This document shows positions 29,293 to 38,383 of a stretch of DNA of 64,000 bases, piece after piece. The stretch is taken from assembly GCF_001429395.1 (NCBI RefSeq), contig NZ_LMJT01000012.1, positions 55,925-119,924 on the forward strand, given 5' to 3'. The DNA is from Allobosea sp. Root381 (GTDB lineage: Bacteria; Pseudomonadota; Alphaproteobacteria; Rhizobiales; Beijerinckiaceae). Below the pieces are notes generated by a model, which was not told the origin of the DNA, searched no databases, and worked only from the letters and a program-made list of their open reading frames with translations. The translations under genes and the position numbers were made by a program. The first letter of the stretch is position 1, and every line of letters starts with the position of its first letter.

Positions 29293-30846
29293 TTACTGCT
29301 TCCAGGCGTTCCAGTAGAACGGGAACGGCGTCGCCGCGACATTCTTCAGCTCGGCGCTCTTGACGCCGAGGATGAAGAAATCCCCGAACTTGGCCATCGG
29401 CGCCTGCTGCCAGAAATGGTCCTGCAGCTCTTCCCAGACGCCGTAGCGCTTCTTGGTGTCCATCTCGGTGTTGAGCTGGCGGACGAGCTCGTCCTTGCGC
29501 GCATCGACCCAGAAACCCGGCCAGGCGGAATCGAAGCACGGCCAGACGCCGGGATCCGGCGTGAACGTCGTCGCCCCGCTGAAGATGTCGTAGGCTTCGG
29601 GGTTGTTTCGTTGCTGGACGATGGTCGCCCAGTCGACGACCTCGAGCTGAATGTTGAAGCCGACGGCCTTGAGTTGCTCGACCGCGACCAGTGCGTTCTT
29701 GTACATGAAGTCGTATTCGCGCGTCGTCAGCCACTTGATCGGCTGCCCGGCATAGCCCGATTCCTTGAGCAGCGCCGTTGCTCTGGCGACGTCGTGCTTG
29801 TTGTAGAGCCCGCCATCGGCCTTGCTCCACCACTGCTTCTGCTCCTGGAAGAGGATGCCCGGATCGAGCCGGTAGAACTCCTCCGAGGCGAAGGCCGCGC
29901 CCATCACGTCCTTGTTGGCGACGCCGAGCACGAAGGCCTGGCGGGCGCGCACGTCGTTGAACGGCGCGCGCTTCTTGTTGAACACCGCCATGGTCCACCA
30001 ATAGGGCTTGGTCACCAGCGGCTCGACATTCGGATACATCTTGATCATCGGGAGCATGTCCTGGCTCACCTGATCCGCGATGTCGTAGATGCCGGTCTGG
30101 ACGCCGTCGAGCCGCACCGAGACCTCAGGCGTCGGGACGAGGCGCAACTCGTCGAAATGGGCTTCGCGGCGCCCGCCCATACCGTCGGCCTCGCCCCCGA
30201 TCGCGGCATATTTGTCGAAGCGGGCCAGGATCAGGTGGCGGTCCGGGACGTGCTCCTTGAAGCGGAACGGACCGGTGCCGATGTAGCTGCGGATCTCGTT
30301 GTCGCCGAACTTGTCGATGACGCTCTTCGGATAGATCGCGGCCTGCTGGTTCGGGAAGGCGAGCATCATCGGCACGACCGGCGAAGCTTCCTTGAGCGCG
30401 ATCTCGACCGTCAGCCCGTCGACCTGCTTCAGCCCGCTGACATTGGTGAACATCATGCGCCCGTAATTCGACTTGCGGCCCCAGCGCTCGAGCGAGGCGA
30501 CGACGTCGTCGGCACCGAGGATCGAGCCGTCATGGAACGGCACATTGGCGCGCAGCTTGATGACATAGGTCTTGCGGGCTTCGTCGAAGGCGACGCTCTC
30601 GGCCAGCATCGGGACGGCGTCGTACTTGGCGTCGAGCGTGAAGAGTCCTTCATAGATGTGCCAGCCGACCGACTGGGTGATGAAGGCCGTGGAATGATGC
30701 GCGTCGAGCGTCGGCGGCTCGCCGGTGATGGCGACGTTCAGGACGCCGCCCTTCTTGGCCTGTGCGAAGGCCGGCAGGCCTGCGGCTCCGAACGTGGCCG
30801 CGAGGCCGGCGACGGCTGCCCGGCGCGTGATCCTTCCAAACGTCAT
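29293..30846 (-). CDS. ABC transporter peptide/nickel-type solute-binding protein (SBP family 5)
   Basis: The 517-residue periplasmic protein has a Tat-like leader (TRRAAVAGLAATFGAAGLPA, cleavage after FAQA), then GGVLNVAITGEPPTLDAHHS, the family 5 signature. It should bind the peptide or acyl-amino acid taken up by the DppBC-like permeases. A GGGAGGA ribosome site precedes the ATG at 30846. The longer open frame upstream overlaps the D-aminoacylase gene in another frame and is not used. Confidence 0.93.
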   Translation of the reverse strand: MTFGRITRRAAVAGLAATFGAAGLPAFAQAKKGGVLNVAITGEPPTLDAHHSTAFITQSVGWHIYEGLFTLDAKYDAVPMLAESVAFDEARKTYVIKLRANVPFHDGSILGADDVVASLERWGRKSNYGRMMFTNVSGLKQVDGLTVEIALKEASPVVPMMLAFPNQQAAIYPKSVIDKFGDNEIRSYIGTGPFRFKEHVPDRHLILARFDKYAAIGGEADGMGGRREAHFDELRLVPTPEVSVRLDGVQTGIYDIADQVSQDMLPMIKMYPNVEPLVTKPYWWTMAVFNKKRAPFNDVRARQAFVLGVANKDVMGAAFASEEFYRLDPGILFQEQKQWWSKADGGLYNKHDVARATALLKESGYAGQPIKWLTTREYDFMYKNALVAVEQLKAVGFNIQLEVVDWATIVQQRNNPEAYDIFSGATTFTPDPGVWPCFDSAWPGFWVDARKDELVRQLNTEMDTKKRYGVWEELQDHFWQQAPMAKFGDFFILGVKSAELKNVAATPFPFYWNAWKQ

Positions 30847-30866
30847 GGTCTTCCTCCCGTTTCTTC

Positions 30867-32498
30867 TCAATTGCAGGCGTAGGACGGCTGCGGCGTGCAG
30901 CAGGCACAGCGATGCCGGATCAGCTGCCCGGCGCGCTCCGCCGACGGAACGCCACCCTCGGCGGCGAGCCGCCCGTTGACGTAGATGGCGTCGAGGCCGA
31001 CCGGATGACGCCGCGGATCCTCGAAGGTCGCCGTGTCGGCGATGGCCCCGTCGTCGAAGACGAGCAGGTCGGCAAAGGCGCCCTTGGCGATCACGCCGCG
31101 CTGCGCGAGCCCGAAGCGCGGAGCGGAGATCGAGGTCATCTTCCGCACGGCCTCCTCGACCGACATGATCCGCTCCTTGCGGACATAGTGGGCGATCATG
31201 CGGGGGAATGTGCCGTAATGGCGCGGATGGACCTTGCCGGTTTCGAGCGGAATGCCGTCCGAGCCAACCATGGCGAAATCGGAGCGCAGCACCGACTTCA
31301 CATCCTCGTCCGACATCTGGTGCAGGATCATGGTCACGCGGCCGCTCTCTTCGAGCAGGATGTCGAGCATGCAGTCGATCGGGTGCTGGCCGCGCTCCGC
31401 CGCGATCGTCTCGATGTTGCGGCCCTCGAGGCCGCGGTTCGCCTCGGTATCGACGCCGGAGATCACCACCCGGTCCCAGCCCAACATGCCGGCGAAGTTG
31501 TCCCAGCCGGGGAGATTGCCGGCCATGTCGCGATGGATGCGCTCGCGCGCGGCCGGGTCGGCGAGGCGCGCCAGCACTTCGTTGCCGCCGCCGGCAGAGA
31601 CCCAGGGCGGCAGGACCGAGAGCAGCGTACTGCTGCCTGCGGTGTAGGTGTAGATGTCGCAGGTAACGTCGAGCCCGCGTGCCCGGCGGCCGGCGATCAG
31701 GTCGAGCGCGCGGCCGATCGTGCCCCAGTTGTGCTTTCCGACGACCTTGAGATGGCTGACATGAAGCGGCGCGCCGGCCGCCTCGGCGATGTCCATCACC
31801 TCGTTGAGGGAGTCGAGCAGCGTGTCGCCCTCGGTGCGGATATGGCAGTTCAGGATGCCGCCCGCGCGTGCCGCCGTCGTCGCGACCGCGACCAACTCGC
31901 GCCGATCGGCGAAGCAGCCCGGCGCGTAGAGCAGGCCGAATGACAGGCCGATCGCGCCGGCCTCCATCGCTTCCCGTACCATCGCGCACATGCGCTCGAC
32001 CTCCGCCGGCGTGGCGGGGCGGTTCTCGAAGCCCATGACCGCGATGCGCACCGCGCCATGCGCGACCTGGGAGACGGCATTGACGGAACTCGGCGCCGAC
32101 GAGAGCGCGTCGAGATAGTCGCCGAACGCGTGCCAGGCACCGGCGCCGGGCATCGGGCCGAGCACGGGCGCGGCATAGCGGACGAGGTCGTCACGACGCT
32201 CCCGGGTCGACGGGCTGCCGCCGAAGCCGCAATTGCCGAGCACGACCGAGGTCACCCCCTGCAGCAGTTTGGGAGCATGGCTTGAATCGCGCAGCACCGC
32301 CAGATCGTCATGGGTGTGCACGTCGATGAAGCCCGGCGACAGGACGCGCCCGGCGACGTCGATGATCTCGCGGGCCTCGCCTTCGATGTTCCGGCCGACT
32401 TCGGCGATGCGCCCCTCGGCCACAGCGACCTCGCCGCGAAACCAGGGCGAGCCGGTGCCATCCATAATCCGGGCATTGATGAATTTACGCTCGAGCAT
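30867..32498 (-). CDS. N-acyl-D-amino-acid deacylase / D-aminoacylase family amidohydrolase
   Basis: The 543-residue metal-dependent amidohydrolase has the N-terminal metal motif FIDVHTHDDLAV and the D-aminoacylase hallmark KLLQGVTSVVLGNCGFG. The C-terminal half keeps MVGSDGIPLETGKVHPRHYG and the HPVGLDAIYVNGR tail of the family. It would release free D-amino acids from N-acyl derivatives in the cytoplasm. It is the first gene of the operon; the binding-protein gene follows after 20 nt. A near-consensus promoter lies 37 nt upstream of the start codon. Confidence 0.88.
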   Translation of the reverse strand: MLERKFINARIMDGTGSPWFRGEVAVAEGRIAEVGRNIEGEAREIIDVAGRVLSPGFIDVHTHDDLAVLRDSSHAPKLLQGVTSVVLGNCGFGGSPSTRERRDDLVRYAAPVLGPMPGAGAWHAFGDYLDALSSAPSSVNAVSQVAHGAVRIAVMGFENRPATPAEVERMCAMVREAMEAGAIGLSFGLLYAPGCFADRRELVAVATTAARAGGILNCHIRTEGDTLLDSLNEVMDIAEAAGAPLHVSHLKVVGKHNWGTIGRALDLIAGRRARGLDVTCDIYTYTAGSSTLLSVLPPWVSAGGGNEVLARLADPAARERIHRDMAGNLPGWDNFAGMLGWDRVVISGVDTEANRGLEGRNIETIAAERGQHPIDCMLDILLEESGRVTMILHQMSDEDVKSVLRSDFAMVGSDGIPLETGKVHPRHYGTFPRMIAHYVRKERIMSVEEAVRKMTSISAPRFGLAQRGVIAKGAFADLLVFDDGAIADTATFEDPRRHPVGLDAIYVNGRLAAEGGVPSAERAGQLIRHRCACCTPQPSYACN

Positions 32499-32509
32499 CG
32501 ATTTACAGA

Positions 32510-32526
32510 AATGTCCGTTAATGTCC
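32510..32526. promoter_or_regulatory. candidate operator: direct repeat AATGTCC-N3-AATGTCC
   Basis: Two identical 7-bp units, 10 bp apart centre to centre (one helical turn), lie just downstream of the predicted -10 box of the D-aminoacylase promoter. A protein bound here would block initiation. The embedded regulator is the natural candidate (inference). Confidence 0.4.
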
Positions 32527-32534
32527 CTAAAGCG

Positions 32535-32562
32535 ATTATGCGAGGCGTTGCGGGAATGTCAA
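32535..32562 (-). promoter_or_regulatory. near-consensus housekeeping promoter of the D-aminoacylase operon
   Basis: On the minus strand TTGACA (32562-32557) and CATAAT (32540-32535) are separated by 16 nt. The predicted start of transcription is near 32528, giving a leader of about 30 nt before the D-aminoacylase ATG. Confidence 0.65.
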
Positions 32563-32595
32563 ATGCCTATCGCCAAGAGGCAGTTTGGAAATGGT

Positions 32596-32875
32596 TCAGT
32601 GGGCGGCGCGGCGTAAGGTGAGGCTTCCCACGGCAAGCTGGAACATCGCCTCCGCAGACGGCGATGCGTGCCTCGTGGTCGCGGGCGAGGCGGCGCCAGC
32701 GTGGCATCCAGCCGAAGCTCGGTCCACTCAGCGCCGCGGCAGAGCCTTGAAGCCGACTCGCCGTCGATCTGACGGACGATCTCGATGACGAAGTCGAGGA
32801 ATGCCGCCTTGTCCATCAGCTTGGCTGTGTCATAGGCGCTGTCGGCAAACGGATGGCTGAGCGAGTAGTCCGGAC
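32596..32875 (-). pseudogene. IS5-family transposase C-terminal remnant
   Basis: Pieces of an IS5-type transposase C terminus are readable on the minus strand in two frames. One gives FADSAYDTAKLMDKAAFLDF followed by VIEIVRQ, equivalent to ADGGYxGxKL...TLEIVKR. The other gives FKALPRR and, after a stop and frameshift, SAEAMFQLAVGSLTLRRAAH, equivalent to the LPRRWVVERT...RLLTRRLA end. At least one frameshift and one stop are present. The rest of the 32499-32946 gap, beyond the promoter region, holds nothing else recognisable. Confidence 0.7.
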
Positions 32876-32946
32876 AATTCTTTCGAATCGAGCGCAACAA
32901 TGATCGCTGGCGGCAGTTGGCTCGTCGTGACACTTGAAAGTCGGCC

Positions 32947-33303
32947 ATGCCAAAACCTGTCGTGTTGATTGTTGAGGACGAGCCCATCCTCCGAATGGAT
33001 GCGGCCGATTTTCTTGAGGATGCGGGCTTCGAGGTGATCGAGGCCGCCCATGCCGACGAGGCAATCGCCGTCCTGAACAGCCGCCACGACATCGCCGTCG
33101 TGTTCACGGACATCGAGATGCCTGGTTCCATGAACGGCATAGCCCTCGCGCACGCCGTGCGGCTCGGTTGGCCGCCTATCGTGATCGTCGTCGCAAGTGG
33201 GCGTGTCGCGCCGCGCGCGGGCGAGTTGCCGCCGAACGTTCGCTATTTCCAAAAGCCATATGGGGCAGCCGAGTTGATCGACGCCTTGAGGCCGACTGAC
33301 TGA
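32947..33303 (+). CDS. single-domain response regulator (CheY-like receiver)
   Basis: The 118-residue protein is a stand-alone receiver. It has the acidic pocket VEDEP, phosphoacceptor Asp55 in VFTDIEMPG, and the conserved lysine in FQKPYGAAEL, but no output domain. It opens the signalling cluster and may receive phosphate from one of the two kinases encoded downstream. The IEMPGSMNG loop is typical of receivers paired with HWE/HisKA_2 kinases in Hyphomicrobiales. Confidence 0.92.
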   Translation: MPKPVVLIVEDEPILRMDAADFLEDAGFEVIEAAHADEAIAVLNSRHDIAVVFTDIEMPGSMNGIALAHAVRLGWPPIVIVVASGRVAPRAGELPPNVRYFQKPYGAAELIDALRPTD

Positions 33304-33541
33304 GCGGCCGGCCTGGGGCGTCCGTTGAAGTCATGCTCCCAAGTTGCTGCAGGGGTGATCTCGGTCGGCTCGGATCAGAAGGCACTCCGCCTGATGCCGG
33401 CCGCGCGCTCGAGCTCAGCCGTTTCAAAGCCCATCTGGACAAACAGGCAGCTCCATTGAGCAAGCCGTGCCTCGGGCTGGCGTCGATCGAGCTGCTCGGC
33501 TATGCCCGTCGGCTTGGTCCTTCTGGTTGATGAGAGTGTAT
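33304..33541. other. intergenic region with a short D-aminoacylase-like fragment
   Basis: Positions about 33330-33367 are nearly identical to part of the D-aminoacylase gene (about 32237-32276, opposite strand), encoding HAPKLLQG before a shift and stop. The remainder of this 238-bp gap shows nothing recognisable apart from the leader of the kinase gene. Confidence 0.5.
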
Positions 33542-36500
33542 ATGAAACAGGTTCGTATGCCCGATCACTCGAAGAGGACCTTAGGCCTCGAGCCGCTTGT
33601 CACACTAGGCCTTGCCGGCGCGCTCGCGTTCTTCCTGATCAGCGGCGTCATTGCGTATTTCAATCTGCAAGCCCTGCGAGTGGGTAATGAACGGATCGCC
33701 CAGACACATCAGGTGATCATCGCGCTTGAGAGACTGCTGTCGAACACGCAAGACGCAGAGACCGGGCAGCGCGGCTTCCTATTGACGAACAACGAGAGAT
33801 ACCTTTCGCCTTACAACGCCGCGGTGCTGGCAATTCCGCAGCAACTCGATGAGATCGCTCAGCTAACAAGCGACAGCCCCGCGCAGAAGCTGAGGGTCGA
33901 CGCGTTGCGGGGCCATGTCGGCGCCAAGCTCGCGGAGCTCAAGGAGACGATCGAACTGCAGAGAACCCAGGGCCCTGAAGCGGCGCTGGCAGTCGTGAAT
34001 TCGGACCGCGGAAAAGCTGAAATGGACGCGATCCGTGCGCACGTGGCATCCGTTTCCCGGGTGGAGGCAGAAACCCGCGCTATCCGCCTCATCGAAATGA
34101 ACGACGTCCAGAAGACCGCGCTGGCCACCAGCCTTCTCTCGGGGCTTCTCGGCCTTCTTCTCACGGCAACGATCGGCGTTTTGATCCGCAGAGCCACTCT
34201 CGCGCGCCGGCGGGAGGAATGGATTCAGGCGGGCCAGACTGGATTGGCTACCGCGGTGTTGGGGAGCCAGCATGTAGAGGAACTCAGCAGCGGCATTCTC
34301 GAGTTCCTGGCGCGGTATCTGGGCGCTGTCGCCGGGGCGCTCTTCGTCGGGGGCGACAAGGGTTTTCGGCGCGCGTCGACCTACGGCGTTCCCGCTAATG
34401 CAGCAATCGCAGCGCAGTTCAAACTGAGAGAAGGCTTGCTGGGTCAGGCCGCCGCCGACAATCGTCCGATGCTCATTGGTGAGGTTCCCTCAGGTTATCT
34501 CGCATTCGGCTCGGCCTTGGGCCAGGATAAGCCGAAACACTTGGCCATTCTGCCCGGCAGTGTCGACGGTTCAGTCAATTCGGTCATCGAGTTGGGTTTT
34601 CTTCGTCCCGTCGACGAACGTGTCATGGCTCTGCTCCAGCTTGCCTCTGAAACGGTGGCAGTCGCGATCCGTTCGGCGGACTATCGCGACGAGCTTCAAA
34701 ATCTCCTCGAGGAGACACAGCGTCAGTCGGAGGAGTTGCAGACCCAGAGCGAGGAATTGCGCGTTTCAAACGAAGAGCTGGAGGAGCAGAGCCGCGCGCT
34801 CAAGGAGTCCCAGGCGCGGCTCGAACAGCAGCAGGCCGAACTCGAACAGAACAATTCGCAGTTGGAGGAGCAAACCCTCCAATTGGAGAGGCAACGCGAT
34901 GATCTGGAGCGGATCAATGCCGCCATGCAGCTCAAGGCGCGAGAAGTCGAGCAGGCAAGCCGGTACAAATCGGACTTTCTCGCCAACATGTCGCACGAGC
35001 TGCGAACGCCGCTCAACTCATCGCTTATCCTCGCCAAGCTCCTTGCTGATAATCCGGATGACAATCTCACGGACGAGCAAGTCAAGTATGCCAAGACCAT
35101 CCAATCGTCCGGCAATGACTTGCTTAATCTAATCAATGATATCCTCGATCTTTCCAAAATCGAGGCCGGCCATGTGGACATCAGGTCGGAATCGGTCTCG
35201 ATCGAGCGGCTGGCCGGGAATCTACGGCAGACATTTGAGCCTGTGGCTCAGGACAGGAAGCTGAATTTTGTTGTGGAGGTTGAGGCGGACTGCCCCTCTC
35301 ACATCGAAACCGACCTGCAGCGGCTGGAACAGGTCCTGAAGAATCTCTTGTCGAACGCCTTCAAGTTTACCGAGCGCGGGCAGGTCGGCGTCTTGATCCG
35401 GAGAGCCGGCGACGGCCAACTGGCCCTGTCCGTTTCGGATACAGGCATTGGCATCGCCGACGACCAGCAGCGAAGCGTCTTCGAGGCATTTCACCAGGCC
35501 GATAGCACCATCAGTCGCAAGTTCGGCGGCACCGGTCTGGGCCTTTCGATCTCGCGACAGCTCGTCCGCTTGCTGGGCGGCTCGATCCATCTCGAGAGCC
35601 GTGAGGGCCAAGGTAGCACCTTCACCCTTACCATCCCCGAATCCTACGATCCGGCGAAGGTCGGTCCGCGGCTGCCACGCGAAGCCCCTTCAATCGCGCC
35701 TGCGCCATCAAACCAGGAAGCGCCCCGCGCAGCGGTGCCGGTTCGCCAGCGCAAGGTCGAGGATGACCGCGACGCGCCATCCGATGCCAAGCGCGTCCTC
35801 CTCGTCATTGAAGATGACGACTCCTTCGCCAGCATCCTGCGTGATCTCTCTCGGGAAATGGGTTTCCGATCCCTGGTCGCAGGCACGGCCCACGAGGCGC
35901 TCGGCCTGGCCAGGGAGTTCATGCCCAATGCGATCATTCTCGACGTCGGTTTGCCGGACCAGTCCGGGCTTTCCGTCCTCGATCGGCTCAAGCGTGACGT
36001 TCAAACCCGCCATATTCCCATTCACATCGTCTCAGCCGGAGACCACGCCGAAACCGCGTTCTCGCTGGGCGCCGTCGGCTATGTTACGAAGCCGGTCCAA
36101 CGGGAGCAGCTGGTCGACGTTCTTGCGAAGCTCGAGAACAAACTGTCCCAGAAGATGCATCGCGTCCTCATCGTCGAGGATGATTCGGTGCAGCGCGAGG
36201 CCGTCGCAAGACTGCTGACGTCTCACGACGTCGAGACCGTGACTGCCGCTACCGCGGCCGAATGTCTCGAGCGGCTTAAAGAGCAGACATTCGACTGCAT
36301 GGTGCTCGACCTGTCGCTTCCCGATGCGTCCGGCTACGCGCTCCTGGAGACGCTCAGCCAGCAAAGCGCCTACGCCTTTCCGCCGGTCATCGTTTACACC
36401 GGTCGCGAGCTTTCGGCGGATGACGAGCAGCGGCTGCGCCGCTATTCGAAGTCGATCATCATCAAGGGGGCAAAGTCGCCGGAACGCCTGCTCGATGAAG

Positions 36501-36976
36501 TCAGCCTCTTCCTGCATCAGGTCGTTTCCGAGTTGCCGGACGAGCAGCAGAGAATGATCCGCAAGGCGAGAAGCAGGGACGCTTTGCTGGAGGGACGGCG
36601 TATCCTCGTGGTTGAGGATGATGTTCGCAATGTCTACGCGCTGACCAACATTCTCGAGCCCCGTGGCGCGATCATCCAGATCGCTCGCAATGGCAAAGAG
36701 GCGCTGGCTGCTCTGGAGAAGTCCACGAACCAGCCAGGGCCCCGAATCGATCTCGTCCTCATGGATGTCATGATGCCGGTCATGGACGGGCTCACCGCCA
36801 CCCGCGAGATCCGCAAGAACCCGCAGTGGACCAAACTGCCGATCATCACCCTGACCGCGAAAGCAATGCCCGACGATCAGCAGCGGTGCATCGAGGCCGG
36901 TGCGAACGACTACATGGCAAAGCCGCTGGATGTGGAGAAATTTCTGTCGCTAGTACGGGTCTGGATGCCCCGATGA
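33542..36976 (+). CDS. hybrid histidine kinase: CHASE3-GAF-HisKA-HATPase with three receivers
   Basis: The 1144-residue protein has an N-terminal membrane span, then a CHASE3 sensor (about 45-180; TQDAETGQRGFLLTNNERYL) and a second span near 195-215. A GAF-like domain covers about 230-375, and a long Gln/Glu-rich coiled coil about 385-470. HisKA follows, with phosphoacceptor His485 in MSHELRTPLN, then HATPase_c (DTGIGI; GGTGLGLSIS). Three receivers complete the protein, with Asp801 (ILDVGLPD), Asp923 (VLDLSLPD) and Asp1075 (LMDVMMPVMDG). Soluble CheR and CheB genes follow with 4-nt overlaps. Starts at 33542 or 33557 are both possible. Confidence 0.93.
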   Translation: MKQVRMPDHSKRTLGLEPLVTLGLAGALAFFLISGVIAYFNLQALRVGNERIAQTHQVIIALERLLSNTQDAETGQRGFLLTNNERYLSPYNAAVLAIPQQLDEIAQLTSDSPAQKLRVDALRGHVGAKLAELKETIELQRTQGPEAALAVVNSDRGKAEMDAIRAHVASVSRVEAETRAIRLIEMNDVQKTALATSLLSGLLGLLLTATIGVLIRRATLARRREEWIQAGQTGLATAVLGSQHVEELSSGILEFLARYLGAVAGALFVGGDKGFRRASTYGVPANAAIAAQFKLREGLLGQAAADNRPMLIGEVPSGYLAFGSALGQDKPKHLAILPGSVDGSVNSVIELGFLRPVDERVMALLQLASETVAVAIRSADYRDELQNLLEETQRQSEELQTQSEELRVSNEELEEQSRALKESQARLEQQQAELEQNNSQLEEQTLQLERQRDDLERINAAMQLKAREVEQASRYKSDFLANMSHELRTPLNSSLILAKLLADNPDDNLTDEQVKYAKTIQSSGNDLLNLINDILDLSKIEAGHVDIRSESVSIERLAGNLRQTFEPVAQDRKLNFVVEVEADCPSHIETDLQRLEQVLKNLLSNAFKFTERGQVGVLIRRAGDGQLALSVSDTGIGIADDQQRSVFEAFHQADSTISRKFGGTGLGLSISRQLVRLLGGSIHLESREGQGSTFTLTIPESYDPAKVGPRLPREAPSIAPAPSNQEAPRAAVPVRQRKVEDDRDAPSDAKRVLLVIEDDDSFASILRDLSREMGFRSLVAGTAHEALGLAREFMPNAIILDVGLPDQSGLSVLDRLKRDVQTRHIPIHIVSAGDHAETAFSLGAVGYVTKPVQREQLVDVLAKLENKLSQKMHRVLIVEDDSVQREAVARLLTSHDVETVTAATAAECLERLKEQTFDCMVLDLSLPDASGYALLETLSQQSAYAFPPVIVYTGRELSADDEQRLRRYSKSIIIKGAKSPERLLDEVSLFLHQVVSELPDEQQRMIRKARSRDALLEGRRILVVEDDVRNVYALTNILEPRGAIIQIARNGKEALAALEKSTNQPGPRIDLVLMDVMMPVMDGLTATREIRKNPQWTKLPIITLTAKAMPDDQQRCIEAGANDYMAKPLDVEKFLSLVRVWMPR

Positions 36977-37812
36977 AAGAGACTGTCGCTATCGAGAAGA
37001 TCGAGGATATCGAGATCCGGCTGTTGCTTGAGGCGCTATACTCTCGATATCACTATGATTTTCGAAATTATGCGATGGCTTCGATCAAGCGCCGCCTCAA
37101 ACAGGGGCGGGACCAGCTGGGATTTGCCAGTTTTTCTGCGTTGCAAGAAAGCTTGCTACACGATGCGGCCATGCTGCCGCGAATTCTCGGATACCTGACC
37201 GTTCAGGTCAGCGAGATGTTCCGTGATCCGACCTACTTTCGAGCCATCCGGGAGAAGGTCGTGCCACATCTGCGGACCTACCCCTCTCTCAAGGTTTGGG
37301 TCGCCGGTTGCAGCGGCGGAGAGGAACTATATTCCCTGGTCATCCTGTTCAGGGAGGAAGGTCTCGAGGAGAGGACGCTGTTCTATGCGACCGACATCAA
37401 TCAGGACGCGCTTCGTTCGGCGGAGGCAGGCGTTTTCGCGATAGATCGGGTGCCACTTTTCACTGAGAACCATCGGAATTCCGGGGGGAAATCGTCGCTT
37501 TCCGACTATTATCATGCAGCCTACGGCAAAGTTTCGTTCGACAAAACTCTGCGCCGCAATGTCGTTTTTTCTGACCATAGTTTGGTGACGGATGCGGTTT
37601 TTGCCGAAATGCAGCTGATCTCGTGCCGGAACGTGCTGATCTATTTTGATCGCTCCTTCCAGGATCGCGCGCTCGGGCTCTTCAAGGACTCGCTCTCACG
37701 GAGCGGCTTCCTTGGATTGGGCGCGAAGGAAAGCTTGCGCTTCTCGCAGCATGCGGGAGCCTTCAAGGATTTCATCCGCGAAGAGAAGATCTATCAAAGG
37801 CGCGGCGCATGA
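36973..37812 (+). CDS. CheR-type protein-glutamate methyltransferase
   Basis: The 279-residue protein has the CheR N-terminal helical domain (HYDFRNYAMASIKRRLKQGR) and the SAM-binding core (VWVAGCSGGEELYSLVILF, where canonical CheR has CSTGEEPYS). It would methylate glutamates on a receptor-like partner. No methyl-accepting protein is encoded here. The start overlaps the kinase stop and the end overlaps cheB, both as ATGA, so all three are made together. Confidence 0.93.
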   Translation: MKETVAIEKIEDIEIRLLLEALYSRYHYDFRNYAMASIKRRLKQGRDQLGFASFSALQESLLHDAAMLPRILGYLTVQVSEMFRDPTYFRAIREKVVPHLRTYPSLKVWVAGCSGGEELYSLVILFREEGLEERTLFYATDINQDALRSAEAGVFAIDRVPLFTENHRNSGGKSSLSDYYHAAYGKVSFDKTLRRNVVFSDHSLVTDAVFAEMQLISCRNVLIYFDRSFQDRALGLFKDSLSRSGFLGLGAKESLRFSQHAGAFKDFIREEKIYQRRGA

Positions 37813-38381
37813 ACTCAAGGCAAGCCGAGGCCGTGGTGATCGGCGCGTCCGCAGGCGCGCTCGAAGCTTTGTCGGTGATCCTGCCCGCACTGCCTGTGGG
37901 ATTCAGCCTCCCGGTGATCGTCGTCGTCCACGTGCCGCCGAACAAGCGAAGCATGTTGACCGAACTCTTTCAGGCCAAGTGCCAGGTTCCGGTTCGCGAA
38001 GTCGAAGACAAGGAACCGATCAGTGCGGGCACGGTCTTTTTCGCGCCCCCTGACTATCACCTCCTGATCGAGGTGGATAAGAGCCTGGCGCTCTCCAGCG
38101 ACGAGGCCGTTCTTTTTTCCAGGCCGTCGATCGATGTCCTGTTCGAAAGTGCGGCTGATACCTACGGTTCAGCGTTGATCGGCATCATTTTGACCGGTGC
38201 CAATCAGGATGGAGCTAGGGGATTGAAGGCGATTGTCGAAGCCGGAGGTTTGGCGCTCGTCCAAAGTCCGGCTGGCGCCTTTGCATCGACCATGCCCGAA
38301 GCTGCCATCGCAGCCTGCCCCAGCGCGCAGGTCATGTCACTCGACGCGCTGGCAGCATGCCTGAAAAAGTTTGGAGGTTGA
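37809..38381 (+). CDS. CheB-type methylesterase, catalytic domain only
   Basis: The 190-residue protein is the CheB esterase domain without a receiver. The catalytic serine lies in IGASAGALEAL, the histidine in VVVHVPPNKRS, and the aspartate in LTGANQDGARG. Most chemotaxis CheB proteins carry an N-terminal receiver, so this one may be controlled by protein partners instead. It sits between cheR and the receiver-HWE kinase. Confidence 0.93.
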   Translation: MNSRQAEAVVIGASAGALEALSVILPALPVGFSLPVIVVVHVPPNKRSMLTELFQAKCQVPVREVEDKEPISAGTVFFAPPDYHLLIEVDKSLALSSDEAVLFSRPSIDVLFESAADTYGSALIGIILTGANQDGARGLKAIVEAGGLALVQSPAGAFASTMPEAAIAACPSAQVMSLDALAACLKKFGG

Positions 38382-38383
38382 CC

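Noticed and set aside
29293..31989. An 898-codon frame that would fuse the binding protein to a long N-terminal part
   Set aside because: The extra part lies in the wrong frame across the D-aminoacylase gene and is Arg/Gly-rich nonsense; a good ribosome site and signal peptide mark the start at 30846.
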